Origin: Micromonospora phaseoli
Lineage (GTDB): Bacteria; Actinomycetota; Actinomycetes; Mycobacteriales; Micromonosporaceae
Length of the DNA stretch: 64,000 nucleotides
Direction of reading: 5' to 3'
NCBI RefSeq assembly: GCF_900109115.1
Contig: NZ_FNYV01000003.1
Span: 26,718-90,717 of the forward strand
Under the pieces are notes generated by a model, which was not told the DNA's origin, did no database searches, and saw only the letters and a program-made list of their open reading frames with translations. Within the stretch, counting starts at the first letter, position 1. Each line of letters opens with the position of its first letter. Positions 53,274 to 61,060 of this stretch are shown here, piece by piece. Both the position numbers and the translations under genes were made by a program.

Positions 53274-54311
53274 TCAGGGCAGAACGCAAGTAGGGCTCGC
53301 AATGGTCAGCGGCTCCCCCACCGGCACCGGCACACCGGTCACCGGATCCACCCGGAAGGTACGCACCATGTCCGCCCGTTCGTCGGCCACGTAGAGGTGT
53401 TCCCCGGTCAGCGCGAAGTGGCGGGGCCATTCGCCGCCGGTCTCCACCTCCTCGACCAGTTCCGGCAGGTCCGCGCCGACCGCGAACACCGTCACCGTGC
53501 CCACACCCCGGTTCGCGACGTAGAGATAACGACCGTCCGGCCCGACGGCTATCTCGGACGGCTGGACGTGGCCGGCCCGATCGCTGGCGTCGACGCGCCC
53601 CTGCTGGCGTAGCGCACCGTCGTCGGTGAACGCGTACACCAGGACCGAACCGTCCAGCTCGCCGGCGACGTAGCAGCGCCGACCGTCGGGGTGCCGGGCC
53701 AGGTGCCGGGGCCCCACCCCCGGCGCCGTCCGCACCCGGGGCGCCCGGGGCACGAGCCGCCCGGAGGCGGCGTCCAGGTCGTACCGGTAGATCGAGTCGG
53801 TACCCAGATCGACCACCAGCAGCGGCCCCCCGCCGGTCCCCGGCGAGACCATGTGGGCGTGCGCCTGCTCCTGGCGCTCGGGGTCGGCGCCGCGCCCCTG
53901 GTGCTCGACCAGGTCGGTGCGCTCGCCGGGTACGCCGTCGACGTCGAGCGGGAACACCGCCACGCTGCCACCGCCGTAGTTGGCCGCGAAGAGGTATCCA
54001 CCGTCGGGCGCGACCGCCAGGTGACACGGCTCCGCCGCGCCGGTCGGCCGCGAGCCGAGGGCCGACAGGTCACCGTCGGCACCCACCCGCCACGCGCTGA
54101 TCTGGCCGTCGGGCAGTTCGTTGACCGCGTACAGCACGGGCAGCCTCGGATGCCGGGCGAGGAAGGACGGCGACGCGGTGTCCGCGACCGTGCCCAGCGA
54201 CGTCAGCTCGCCCGTCTTCGGGTCGCGCCGGGCGGCGACGATCCCAGTGGCCCGCCCCCCGCCCGCGGCGGTGTACCCGCCGATGTGAACGATCTCGCCT
54301 GGACCTGCCAC
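53274..54311 (-). CDS. Lactonase family protein (6-phosphogluconolactonase-like propeller)
   Basis: A 345-residue seven-bladed beta-propeller of the YbhE/Pgl lactonase family. The repeated pattern is visible in IVHIGGYTAAGGG, EPCHLAVAPDGGYLFAANYG, GVGPRHLARHPDGRRCYVAG, QPSEIAVGPDGRYLYVANRG and GGEWPRHFALTGEHLYVADE. In Escherichia coli the relative hydrolyses 6-phosphogluconolactone; here it could act on that or another lactone. It has no signal peptide. The GTG at 54311 has a purine-rich ribosome site; earlier starts in frame lack it. Confidence 0.87.
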   Translation of the reverse strand: MAGPGEIVHIGGYTAAGGGRATGIVAARRDPKTGELTSLGTVADTASPSFLARHPRLPVLYAVNELPDGQISAWRVGADGDLSALGSRPTGAAEPCHLAVAPDGGYLFAANYGGGSVAVFPLDVDGVPGERTDLVEHQGRGADPERQEQAHAHMVSPGTGGGPLLVVDLGTDSIYRYDLDAASGRLVPRAPRVRTAPGVGPRHLARHPDGRRCYVAGELDGSVLVYAFTDDGALRQQGRVDASDRAGHVQPSEIAVGPDGRYLYVANRGVGTVTVFAVGADLPELVEEVETGGEWPRHFALTGEHLYVADERADMVRTFRVDPVTGVPVPVGEPLTIASPTCVLP

Positions 54312-54437
54312 CGGGTACCGCCCTTCGCTGATTCCGTCGTGGATCCCACCAGAAGCCTTCCCCCGACGTCGGCTGGTTAGACCTCCGATCGGCAACGCGC
54401 CGTCCGTACGATCGACAGCGCACCGTCCCGCGCCGGC

Positions 54438-55040
54438 TCAGGCCGCCGGCACCGGCTCGCCCCGCTGCCGGGCGACGTGCTCGACGAGGGAGATCAGCAC
54501 GGTCTTCCCGGACTGCCGGTCCCGGGCGTCGCAGAGCACCATCGGCACGTCGGGATTGAGGTCCAGGGCCCGGCGTACGGCCTGGAGGCTGAAGCGTCGG
54601 GAGTCGTCGAAGCAGTTGACCCCGACCACGAACGGGATGCCCCGCTGCTCGAAGTAGTCGATCGAGGGGAAGCAGTCGGCCAGCCGGCGGGTGTCGGCGA
54701 GCACCACCGCGCCGAGTGCGCCGAAGGCCAACTCGTCCCACAGGAACCAGAAGCGGTCCTGTCCCGGCGTGCCGAAGAGGTACAGCTGCAAGTCCTCGTT
54801 GATGGTGATCCGCCCGAAGTCCATCGCCACCGTGGTCGTCGACTTGGTCTCCACCCCGGAGATGTCGTCGGTGTCGACGCCCGCCCCGGTCAGGATCTCC
54901 TCGGTCTGCAACGGCCGAACCTCGCTCAACGCGCTCACCAACGTCGTCTTGCCGGCACCGAAGCCACCGGCGATGAGGATCTTCAACGCGATCGGGACGC
55001 GGTGGCCCCGCCGCTCGCGGTCATAACGCACGGAGTCCAT
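54438..55040 (-). CDS. Conservon 2 small GTPase (CvnD)
   Basis: A 200-residue CvnD GTPase, the paralogue of the protein at 1625-2230. Walker A is GGFGAGKTT, the G2-like KSTTTVAMDFGRI and the G3 LYLFGTPGQDRFWF motifs are identical in plan. The start codon overlaps the DUF742 gene by 20 bases as in conservon 1. The C-terminal SLVEHVARQRGEPVPAA is the usual variable tail. Confidence 0.93.
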   Translation of the reverse strand: MDSVRYDRERRGHRVPIALKILIAGGFGAGKTTLVSALSEVRPLQTEEILTGAGVDTDDISGVETKSTTTVAMDFGRITINEDLQLYLFGTPGQDRFWFLWDELAFGALGAVVLADTRRLADCFPSIDYFEQRGIPFVVGVNCFDDSRRFSLQAVRRALDLNPDVPMVLCDARDRQSGKTVLISLVEHVARQRGEPVPAA

Positions 55041-55410
55041 CGACCACCGCCTTGAGGATGTCGTTGTCGGGCAGGTACGTGGCGCGGGGCGGCTGGTGCA
55101 CGGCGACCAGTCCGCGGCACAGCAGATCATCAAGTAGCACCCGGACCACCCCGACGGCCAGATCCAGGTCGGCGGCGAGCTCCACGACCGGCGTCCCGCT
55201 GCCGGCCAACTCCACCAGCAACCGGTGCTCCGGGTGCAACTCCGGGAAGGCGGCCAGGTCCGGATCGGGCTTCGCCAGCACGTACGCGACCAGGTCGAAT
55301 CCGTCGGCGGTGGTCCGGACCCGGCCACCGGTGAGCGTGTACGGCCGGACCACCGGACCGGCGTCGTCATCGAGCCACTCGTGCTGGTTTCCCGGTAAGT
55401 CAGCCTGCAT
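55021..55410 (-). CDS. Conservon 2 DUF742 protein (CvnC)
   Basis: A 129-residue DUF742 protein with WLDDDAGPVVRPYTLTGGRV at the N-terminus, the winged-helix region VVELAADLDLAVGVVRVLLD and the terminal ILKAVVDGLRAL. ATG 55410 is chosen because family members begin a few residues before this motif; it overlaps CvnB by 11 bases. The order B-C-D is the same as in conservon 1. Confidence 0.92.
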   Translation of the reverse strand: MQADLPGNQHEWLDDDAGPVVRPYTLTGGRVRTTADGFDLVAYVLAKPDPDLAAFPELHPEHRLLVELAGSGTPVVELAADLDLAVGVVRVLLDDLLCRGLVAVHQPPRATYLPDNDILKAVVDGLRAL

Positions 55411-55819
55411 CGTCGGCACCCACTGATGTCCGGGCCGGCACCCCGAGGTTCTCACCCACCCGGGTCACCAACATGGCCATCTCGTACGCCACCAGGCCGA
55501 TGTCGGCGTCGGCGTCGCTGGCCACCGCGAGGCACGCGCCCTGGCCCGCCGCCGTCACGAAGAGGTACGCCGACTCCATCTCCACCACGGTCTGCCGGAC
55601 CGGTCCGCCGGTGAGCTGCCGGCTCGCGCCACGCGCCAGACTGGACAGGCCGGAAGCCAGGGCGCAGAGGTGCTCGGCGTCGGCCCGGTCCATCCCGGCG
55701 GAGGCGCCCAGCAGGAGTCCGTCCGCCGAGAGCACCACCGCCTGCTGGGCGGTTGGCACCCGCTCCAGCAGATCGTCGAGCAACCAGTCGAGATCGGCGC
55801 TCTGCCTCGTCGATCGCAT
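55400..55819 (-). CDS. Conservon 2 roadblock/LC7 protein (CvnB)
   Basis: A 139-residue roadblock-domain protein (DLDWLLDDLLERVPTAQQAV, VLSADGLLLGASAGMDRADA, ending with VAYEMAMLVTRVGENLG). It is expected to interact with CvnA and the CvnD GTPase. The ATG overlaps the CvnA stop by one base. Compared with the conservon 1 copy it shares the core but differs in termini, consistent with old paralogues. Confidence 0.92.
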   Translation of the reverse strand: MRSTRQSADLDWLLDDLLERVPTAQQAVVLSADGLLLGASAGMDRADAEHLCALASGLSSLARGASRQLTGGPVRQTVVEMESAYLFVTAAGQGACLAVASDADADIGLVAYEMAMLVTRVGENLGVPARTSVGADDAG

Positions 55820-58689
55820 CAGGCGTCCCTCTCAGTCACGGTAGGTGATTCCACAATTGCCGGCCCGGAGACGGTCGGCGGGGCGGCCTGGTCACCGGGT
55901 CCGTCCGGACCGGTCGAGTCCACAGGTGGTGTCCCGGCTTGGTCGGCGGCCTGGCCACGGGCGGCGGCCAGCCGCCCCCGAGCGGTGCCGGCCTGCAGCG
56001 CCGACATGAACCGGCGCGCCTCCTCCGGGCTGCGCGGCGATGGGTCGCGCTGCGACCGTGCCGACGTCCGCGGCGCCACCACCGGCTGCCGTACGGTCGG
56101 CCCGTCGATCGCCTCGACTCCCTGCTGCGAGGCGGGCACCACGGGTAGCTGGATCGTGGGCGCGTCCGCCGACGCCCCGTCGCCGCCCACCGCGCGCTGC
56201 GCCGGAGCCGGCTTGACCGACCCGGTGGCGTCGGACGACCCGGCGGCAGTGGCTTCCGCGCCCGGCGAGCCCTCGGCGGATGGCTCGGCGGCAGCGGCCC
56301 CGGCAGTGGCGGGCTTCGCACCAGCCGAGCCCTCAGCGGGCGAACCGGGCGCGGGCGAGCCAGGCGCGGGCGAACCGGCCGGGTTGCGCCGGCGGATCCG
56401 GCGCGGCAGCCCGTCGGCCTCGGCCGGCCCGACCGTGGAGCCACCGGTCGGAGCACCCGCGCCCGCGTCGGACGACGGCGTCTGCCGCGAGCCGGCGGAC
56501 GACTCCGGGGACCGGCGCGGCACCGAACGGGTACGCGGGCGGGCGGTCGTGGTCAACCGCGTCGCCCGAGCCAGCCGTCGCTGCTCGGGGGTGGCGGCCC
56601 GGCCGTCGGCCGCCGGCACGTCCGGACCGGGCAGCGGCGACGGTTCCTCGGTGATCAGCTCGGTGGGGATCAGCACCACCGCGGTGAGACCGGTGCCGTC
56701 CGACGGGCGCAACCGGACCCGGACCTGGTGCCGGGCAGCCAGCCGCGCCACCACGAACAGTCCGAGCCGGGCGGTCTCGGCGGGGTCGAACTCCGGCGAC
56801 CGGGCCAGCTTGCGGTTGGCCTCCTCGATCGCCGCCGCGTTCATGCCAAGGCCCTGGTCGGTGATGGACAGGGCGTAGCCGTCGGCCACGTGCTCGCCCG
56901 AGATCTCGACGCGCGCCCCGGGCGGAGAGAACGCGGTGGCGTTCTCGATCAACTCGGCGAGCAGGTGGATGATGTCACCCACCACCCGGCCCACCGTGCC
57001 CGCCGACTGCATGGTGGTGATGTCGACCCGGTCGTACGACTCGACCTCGGAGATCGCCCCCCGGATCAGATCCACCATGGACACGGGGCTACGCCAGCCG
57101 CGACCCGGCGCGGCCCCGGCGAGGATGACCAGGTCCTCCGCGTGGCGGCGGAGCCGGGTGGCGAGGTGGTCGACGCGGAACAGCTCCGCCAGGTGGTCCG
57201 GGTCCTCCGCGTGGCGTTCCATCCGGTCGAGCAGGGCCAACTGTCGGTGCACCAGGCCCTGGCTGCGCCGCGCGATGTTCAGGAAGACGTCGTTGAGCCC
57301 GCGTCGCAGGCTCACCTCGACCATGGCTGAGCGGATCGCGACCTTCTGCACCTCCGTGAAGGCCTGGGCGACCTGGCCGATCTCGTCGGCGCCCCGGTCG
57401 GCCACCGACACCTCCCGGGCCACGTCCACCTGCTCGCCCCGGCGCAACCGGGTCACCACGTCGGGCAGCCGCTGCTCGGCCTCCTTCAACGTGCCGCGCA
57501 CCAGGATCAGCCGCTGCGCGAGAGACCGGCCGACCCGCAGCGCCACCACCAGCGAGACCACCACGGCGATCAGGCCGAGCAGTCCGGCAGCCGCCAGTCG
57601 GGCCAGGGTGCGTACCGCCATCGGCACCGATCGGTCGGCCAGTCCGTCCGCCTGGGTCAGCTCGAAGTCCCGCAGCGACCGCTGCACCGTGTCGTAGCTG
57701 TTCTGCCAGGCGCGTGGGTCGATCGCCAGCCGAGCCGAAGGATCGGCGGCGACGAGTTCGTCCTGCATCGTCCGCAGCTGGCCGAACGCCGCCTGCTCGG
57801 TCAGTCGCTGGTACGCGGCCCGGTCCGCCTCGGGCAGGTCGGCCACTGCCGCGTCGGCCAGGAACCGGTGGTTGCCGATGCCCTGCACGAGCAGCGTGCG
57901 CTCGCCCTCGGCGAATCCACCGGCGGTCAGCGCGCCGGCCAACAGGGCGTCGGTCTGCCCGAGCAGTTCCCGCGAACGGCCGAGGTTGGTCAGCGCCAAC
58001 GCCTCGCGGTTGAGATCCTGATCCGGGAGGTTCGCCAGGGCGGCGAAGGTGTGGAACGCGGAGGAGATCATTCCGCTGTAGAGGCCGATCGCGCCGGCGC
58101 GGTCGAGGTCCCGCCGATCGATGAACCCGCGCCCCACCGGCAGCGCGTCCAACTCGCCGAGCATCCGGTTCAGGCGGGCTTGGAGCAACTCCCCGGCCGC
58201 GTCCCGCAGCTTCTCGCCCGCGACCTTGTGACGCAGCTCGGCGATGGCCGCGTCCGTACGGCTCCGCTGCTCCACCAGGGCCGGCAGCACGCAGTCGCCG
58301 GACGACTGGCCGCACCCCGTGCCGGGTGCGGCGAGGTGCACCACGGAGAGCCGCCGCTCCCGCTGCAGCTCGGCCACCACCGTCTCGCCCGGCCTGCCCA
58401 GGTCGTAGAGGAGCGTTCGAGCAGCGAGCAGATCGAGCGCCGGCCCGAAGGTGAGGGTGGTCGCGAATATCCACAGTGCCAGCAGCGCGGTCACCGGCAC
58501 GACGACCAACGCGGTCAGCTTCGAGCGGATCGGCCAGTCGCGGGTGTTCAATCGGACCTCGCCCGGGAGGGTGGCTGGAGGGGCTCCGGCACGGCCGGGC
58601 AGCGCCGTCACCGGGGCGCGCCCCGGCTGCCCCGCCGGGACGCCGGCTCGGGCGCCTTGGGCAGGATACGTAATCCGCGCCAGACGCAC
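55819..58689 (-). CDS. Conservon 2 sensor histidine kinase (CvnA)
   Basis: A 956-residue sensor with one helix at about 57-77, an extracytoplasmic nitrate/nitrite-sensing-like domain (about 90-350, with the RPGETVVAELQRERRLS motif), a second helix (about 365-388), a HAMP domain, a His region VDHLATRLRRHAEDL and a HATPase domain (about 560-690; ELIENATAFSPPGARV, DQGLGMN, LGLFVVARLAARHQVRV). A disordered Pro/Ala/Gly tail of 260 residues follows, with PAPGSPAPG repeats. It is the sensor of conservon 2; the ligand is not known. GTG start. Confidence 0.93.
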   Translation of the reverse strand: MRLARITYPAQGARAGVPAGQPGRAPVTALPGRAGAPPATLPGEVRLNTRDWPIRSKLTALVVVPVTALLALWIFATTLTFGPALDLLAARTLLYDLGRPGETVVAELQRERRLSVVHLAAPGTGCGQSSGDCVLPALVEQRSRTDAAIAELRHKVAGEKLRDAAGELLQARLNRMLGELDALPVGRGFIDRRDLDRAGAIGLYSGMISSAFHTFAALANLPDQDLNREALALTNLGRSRELLGQTDALLAGALTAGGFAEGERTLLVQGIGNHRFLADAAVADLPEADRAAYQRLTEQAAFGQLRTMQDELVAADPSARLAIDPRAWQNSYDTVQRSLRDFELTQADGLADRSVPMAVRTLARLAAAGLLGLIAVVVSLVVALRVGRSLAQRLILVRGTLKEAEQRLPDVVTRLRRGEQVDVAREVSVADRGADEIGQVAQAFTEVQKVAIRSAMVEVSLRRGLNDVFLNIARRSQGLVHRQLALLDRMERHAEDPDHLAELFRVDHLATRLRRHAEDLVILAGAAPGRGWRSPVSMVDLIRGAISEVESYDRVDITTMQSAGTVGRVVGDIIHLLAELIENATAFSPPGARVEISGEHVADGYALSITDQGLGMNAAAIEEANRKLARSPEFDPAETARLGLFVVARLAARHQVRVRLRPSDGTGLTAVVLIPTELITEEPSPLPGPDVPAADGRAATPEQRRLARATRLTTTARPRTRSVPRRSPESSAGSRQTPSSDAGAGAPTGGSTVGPAEADGLPRRIRRRNPAGSPAPGSPAPGSPAEGSAGAKPATAGAAAAEPSAEGSPGAEATAAGSSDATGSVKPAPAQRAVGGDGASADAPTIQLPVVPASQQGVEAIDGPTVRQPVVAPRTSARSQRDPSPRSPEEARRFMSALQAGTARGRLAAARGQAADQAGTPPVDSTGPDGPGDQAAPPTVSGPAIVESPTVTERDA

Positions 58690-58860
58690 TACCGTCCGTC
58701 GAGACGACCGGTACGTTGACGAACGTCACGACGACGAACAGTCTGTCCGGGTTCCGCGGCCGGCCGCAGCTGCGCCCTGCCCGACCCGGTCAGGAAAGTG
58801 CTCCGGAACTGGATTGGCGATCACGGTAGGGAGGGAATACCTGCAGGCGAAGGAGGAGCC

Positions 58861-59454
58861 ATGTCGCCCACGCAGATAGTCGTCACCGTCCTCGTCGTCC
58901 TGGTGATCGCCGCCATCGCCGCTGCCGTCGTCGTCGCCGGCCGCCGCCGGTCGCTCCGGCAGCGCTTCGGTCCAGAGTACGACCATGTCGTCGCCGAGCA
59001 GGACAGCCGCAGCGCGGCCGAGCGGGAGTTGCGGGACCGGGAACGCCGGCACGCCGAACTCGAACTGATCCCGCTCGACCCCGACTCCCGCACCCGGTAC
59101 GCGCAGGCATGGGAGGAGCTCCAGGTTCGTTTCGTCGACTCCCCCGCCGAAACCGTCGGTCAGGCCGACGAGCTGGTCACCCAACTCATCGCCGAGCGCG
59201 GCTACCCCACCGGTGAGTTCAACGACCAGATCGCCCACCTCTCCGTCGAGCATGCCCGCACTCTCGGTCACTACCGGGACGCCCACGAGATCCACCTGCG
59301 CAACTCCCGGGGCGAGGCCAGCACCGAGGACCTTCGCCAGGCGCTCGTCCACTACCGCGCCCTCTTCGCCGACCTGCTCGGCGAGGAGCCGGTCGCGGCC
59401 CGGACGCCGGATCAGCACCACCCCGACGCCGCCCACGACGCCACGACCCGCTGA
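58861..59454 (+). CDS. Membrane-anchored protein with RFVD-type domain
   Basis: A 197-residue protein with one N-terminal membrane helix (IVVTVLVVLVIAAIAAAVVV), a charged stretch and a conserved domain (about 70-180): YAQAWEELQVRFVDSPAETV, GQADELVTQLIAERGYPTGE, FNDQIAHLSVEHARTLGHYR. The motif WxxLQxRFVDxPxxxVGxA recurs in the next gene. Function is unknown. AAGGAGGA before the ATG at 58861. It diverges from conservon 2 and leads a three-gene unit. Confidence 0.82.
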   Translation: MSPTQIVVTVLVVLVIAAIAAAVVVAGRRRSLRQRFGPEYDHVVAEQDSRSAAERELRDRERRHAELELIPLDPDSRTRYAQAWEELQVRFVDSPAETVGQADELVTQLIAERGYPTGEFNDQIAHLSVEHARTLGHYRDAHEIHLRNSRGEASTEDLRQALVHYRALFADLLGEEPVAARTPDQHHPDAAHDATTR

Positions 59455-59464
59455 GGAGGCCGCC

Positions 59465-60349
59465 ATGAGGCAGGAAGAACAGCAGCTCAACAACGACCAC
59501 CCGGAGGCCGTACGCTCCAACCCGGTGGCGGTGCCGTCCACCGTGGACGACCGTGAGGTGACCGATGAGGTCGACACCGTCGACGAGCAGACGGACCGCG
59601 ACCGGTCGGAGGCCGGCACGGACCGGGCCCGTCCGTGGGACGGCCGTCCGGGCGAGGACTCCGACGAGCCGGACTTCCACCAGCCGGCCCCCGTGCCGAC
59701 CGCCTTCGGTGCGACCACCGTCGGTGGCGCGGTAGCCGCGTCGGCGCTGGCCAGCCCGCGCCCCGAGGACGAAGTCGACCCCCGCGACGAGAGCACCGCC
59801 CGGCCCGGAGACGGCGCGGTCGACGGTGAGCGCGAGGGACTGCGCGCGGACCCGACCGCCGAGTTCGACCGCACCGACGACGACCGCACCGACGACGACC
59901 TGGCCGATGACGACCTGGCAGACGACGTCGACGGCACCGACGTCGAGTCGTCGAAGGCGGCGACCGACACCGACGACACGGTGGCGACCGGCTACGGCAG
60001 CACCACCCCGACGATGGTCGACCCGGACGCCCAGTCACCGAACGGTGGCACCGCCACCGCCGGGGCGGTCGTGCCGGCCGGGGCGGCCACTCTGTTCGAC
60101 GAACCGACCGCGCAGGGCTTCCGGGACCGCTGGCGCGATGTTCAGCTGCGTTTCGTGGACGACCCCAAGGCGGCCGTGGGTGAGGCGCAGTCCCTGGTCG
60201 ACGAGGCCATGGAGGCCCTCTCCGCCGCGCTGGCGGAGCACAAGAACAAGCTCGGCGGCTGGCAGGAGGCGGCTTCGGCCGACACCGAGCAGCTCCGGGT
60301 GGCCGTGCGCGAGTACCGGGACTTCCTCGACCGGGTGCTCGGCCGTTGA
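59465..60349 (+). CDS. Acidic protein with C-terminal RFVD-type domain
   Basis: A 294-residue protein with a very acidic, Asp/Thr-rich N-terminal half (including TDDDRTDDDLADDDLADDV) and a C-terminal domain (about 205-294) RWRDVQLRFVDDPKAAVGEA, QSLVDEAMEALSAALAEHKN, VREYRDFLDRVLGR. The domain is related to that of the preceding protein. No signal or membrane segment is obvious, apart from a hydrophobic VGGAVAASALAS stretch. It starts ten bases after the preceding stop. Confidence 0.82.
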   Translation: MRQEEQQLNNDHPEAVRSNPVAVPSTVDDREVTDEVDTVDEQTDRDRSEAGTDRARPWDGRPGEDSDEPDFHQPAPVPTAFGATTVGGAVAASALASPRPEDEVDPRDESTARPGDGAVDGEREGLRADPTAEFDRTDDDRTDDDLADDDLADDVDGTDVESSKAATDTDDTVATGYGSTTPTMVDPDAQSPNGGTATAGAVVPAGAATLFDEPTAQGFRDRWRDVQLRFVDDPKAAVGEAQSLVDEAMEALSAALAEHKNKLGGWQEAASADTEQLRVAVREYRDFLDRVLGR

Positions 60350-60392
60350 CCATCGAGTGAACGCCGGTCGACCTTCTCGGTCGAGTCAGCCG

Positions 60393-60428
60393 GAAGGCGG
60401 GTGTCCCGATGCCGGGACACCCGCCTTC
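60393..60428 (+). terminator. Perfect 16-bp terminator hairpin
   Basis: GAAGGCGGGTGTCCCG and its exact complement flank an ATGC loop, 43 bases after the stop of the acidic RFVD protein. It separates the first two genes from the third on the plus strand. Confidence 0.85.
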
Positions 60429-60512
60429 GGTGTCTGCTCGACACGCATGGCGACCGGCCAGGCGGGTACGCGCAGCAGGGCCGGAGATCGCGGCGGACAG
60501 GAGGGCAGCAGG

Positions 60513-60896
60513 ATGACTGATCGTGACCGGCAACGGCCGCTGGAGGAGCTCCCCGAGGCGGCCGCAGCGGTGGACGACGACACCACTGTCCCCCAGTTGA
60601 TGACCGGGGGCGGGCCCGACCCGGACACCCCGACCTTCGCCGAACCGGGCGGACAGGTCGACCGTGACGGGTCGACCGAGGACATCATCGCCGACCCGTA
60701 CGCCGCGGGCACCGGGGCGACCGGAACCGGCACGGGCGCCGGCGGGGACAACATCCGGACCGGCGCCGAGCAACCCTGGGAGCCGGAGGACCTGGTGATG
60801 GCGCGGGGCCAGGACCTCACTGCCGAGAACGTCGAGCGGGCCCGACGCGACCTGAACGAGATCGGTCGCGCGGCCATCGAGAAGACCGTGCCCTGA
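60513..60896 (+). CDS. Acidic hypothetical protein
   Basis: A 127-residue acidic, probably disordered protein (EELPEAAAAVDDDTTVPQLM, then a Gly/Thr-rich GTGATGTGTGAGG tract) ending in a helix LTAENVERARRDLNEIGRAA IEK. This C-terminal segment is the only part with clear amphipathic order. AGGAGGGCAGCAGG precedes the ATG at 60513. No family recognised; a terminator follows. Confidence 0.7.
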   Translation: MTDRDRQRPLEELPEAAAAVDDDTTVPQLMTGGGPDPDTPTFAEPGGQVDRDGSTEDIIADPYAAGTGATGTGTGAGGDNIRTGAEQPWEPEDLVMARGQDLTAENVERARRDLNEIGRAAIEKTVP

Positions 60897-60964
60897 GCCG
60901 CCCGAACCACTCGCGCGACACGTCGGCCGGCAGTGCTGAGCCAGACGGCGCGCGGCGGCACGAG

Positions 60965-61003
60965 GGGCCCCTGGTCCGACCGGTGCGGTCGGACCAGGGG
61001 CCC
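60965..61003. terminator. Perfect 17-bp bidirectional terminator
   Basis: GGGCCCCTGGTCCGACC (60965-60981) and its complement (60987-61003) with a five-base loop lie between the convergent plus-strand acidic gene and the minus-strand cellulase gene. Confidence 0.9.
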
Positions 61004-61060
61004 GGGGTGACCTGCCGCTACAGCGCCTCACCTACTGTCGGCGGCAGGTATGCCTGACCG

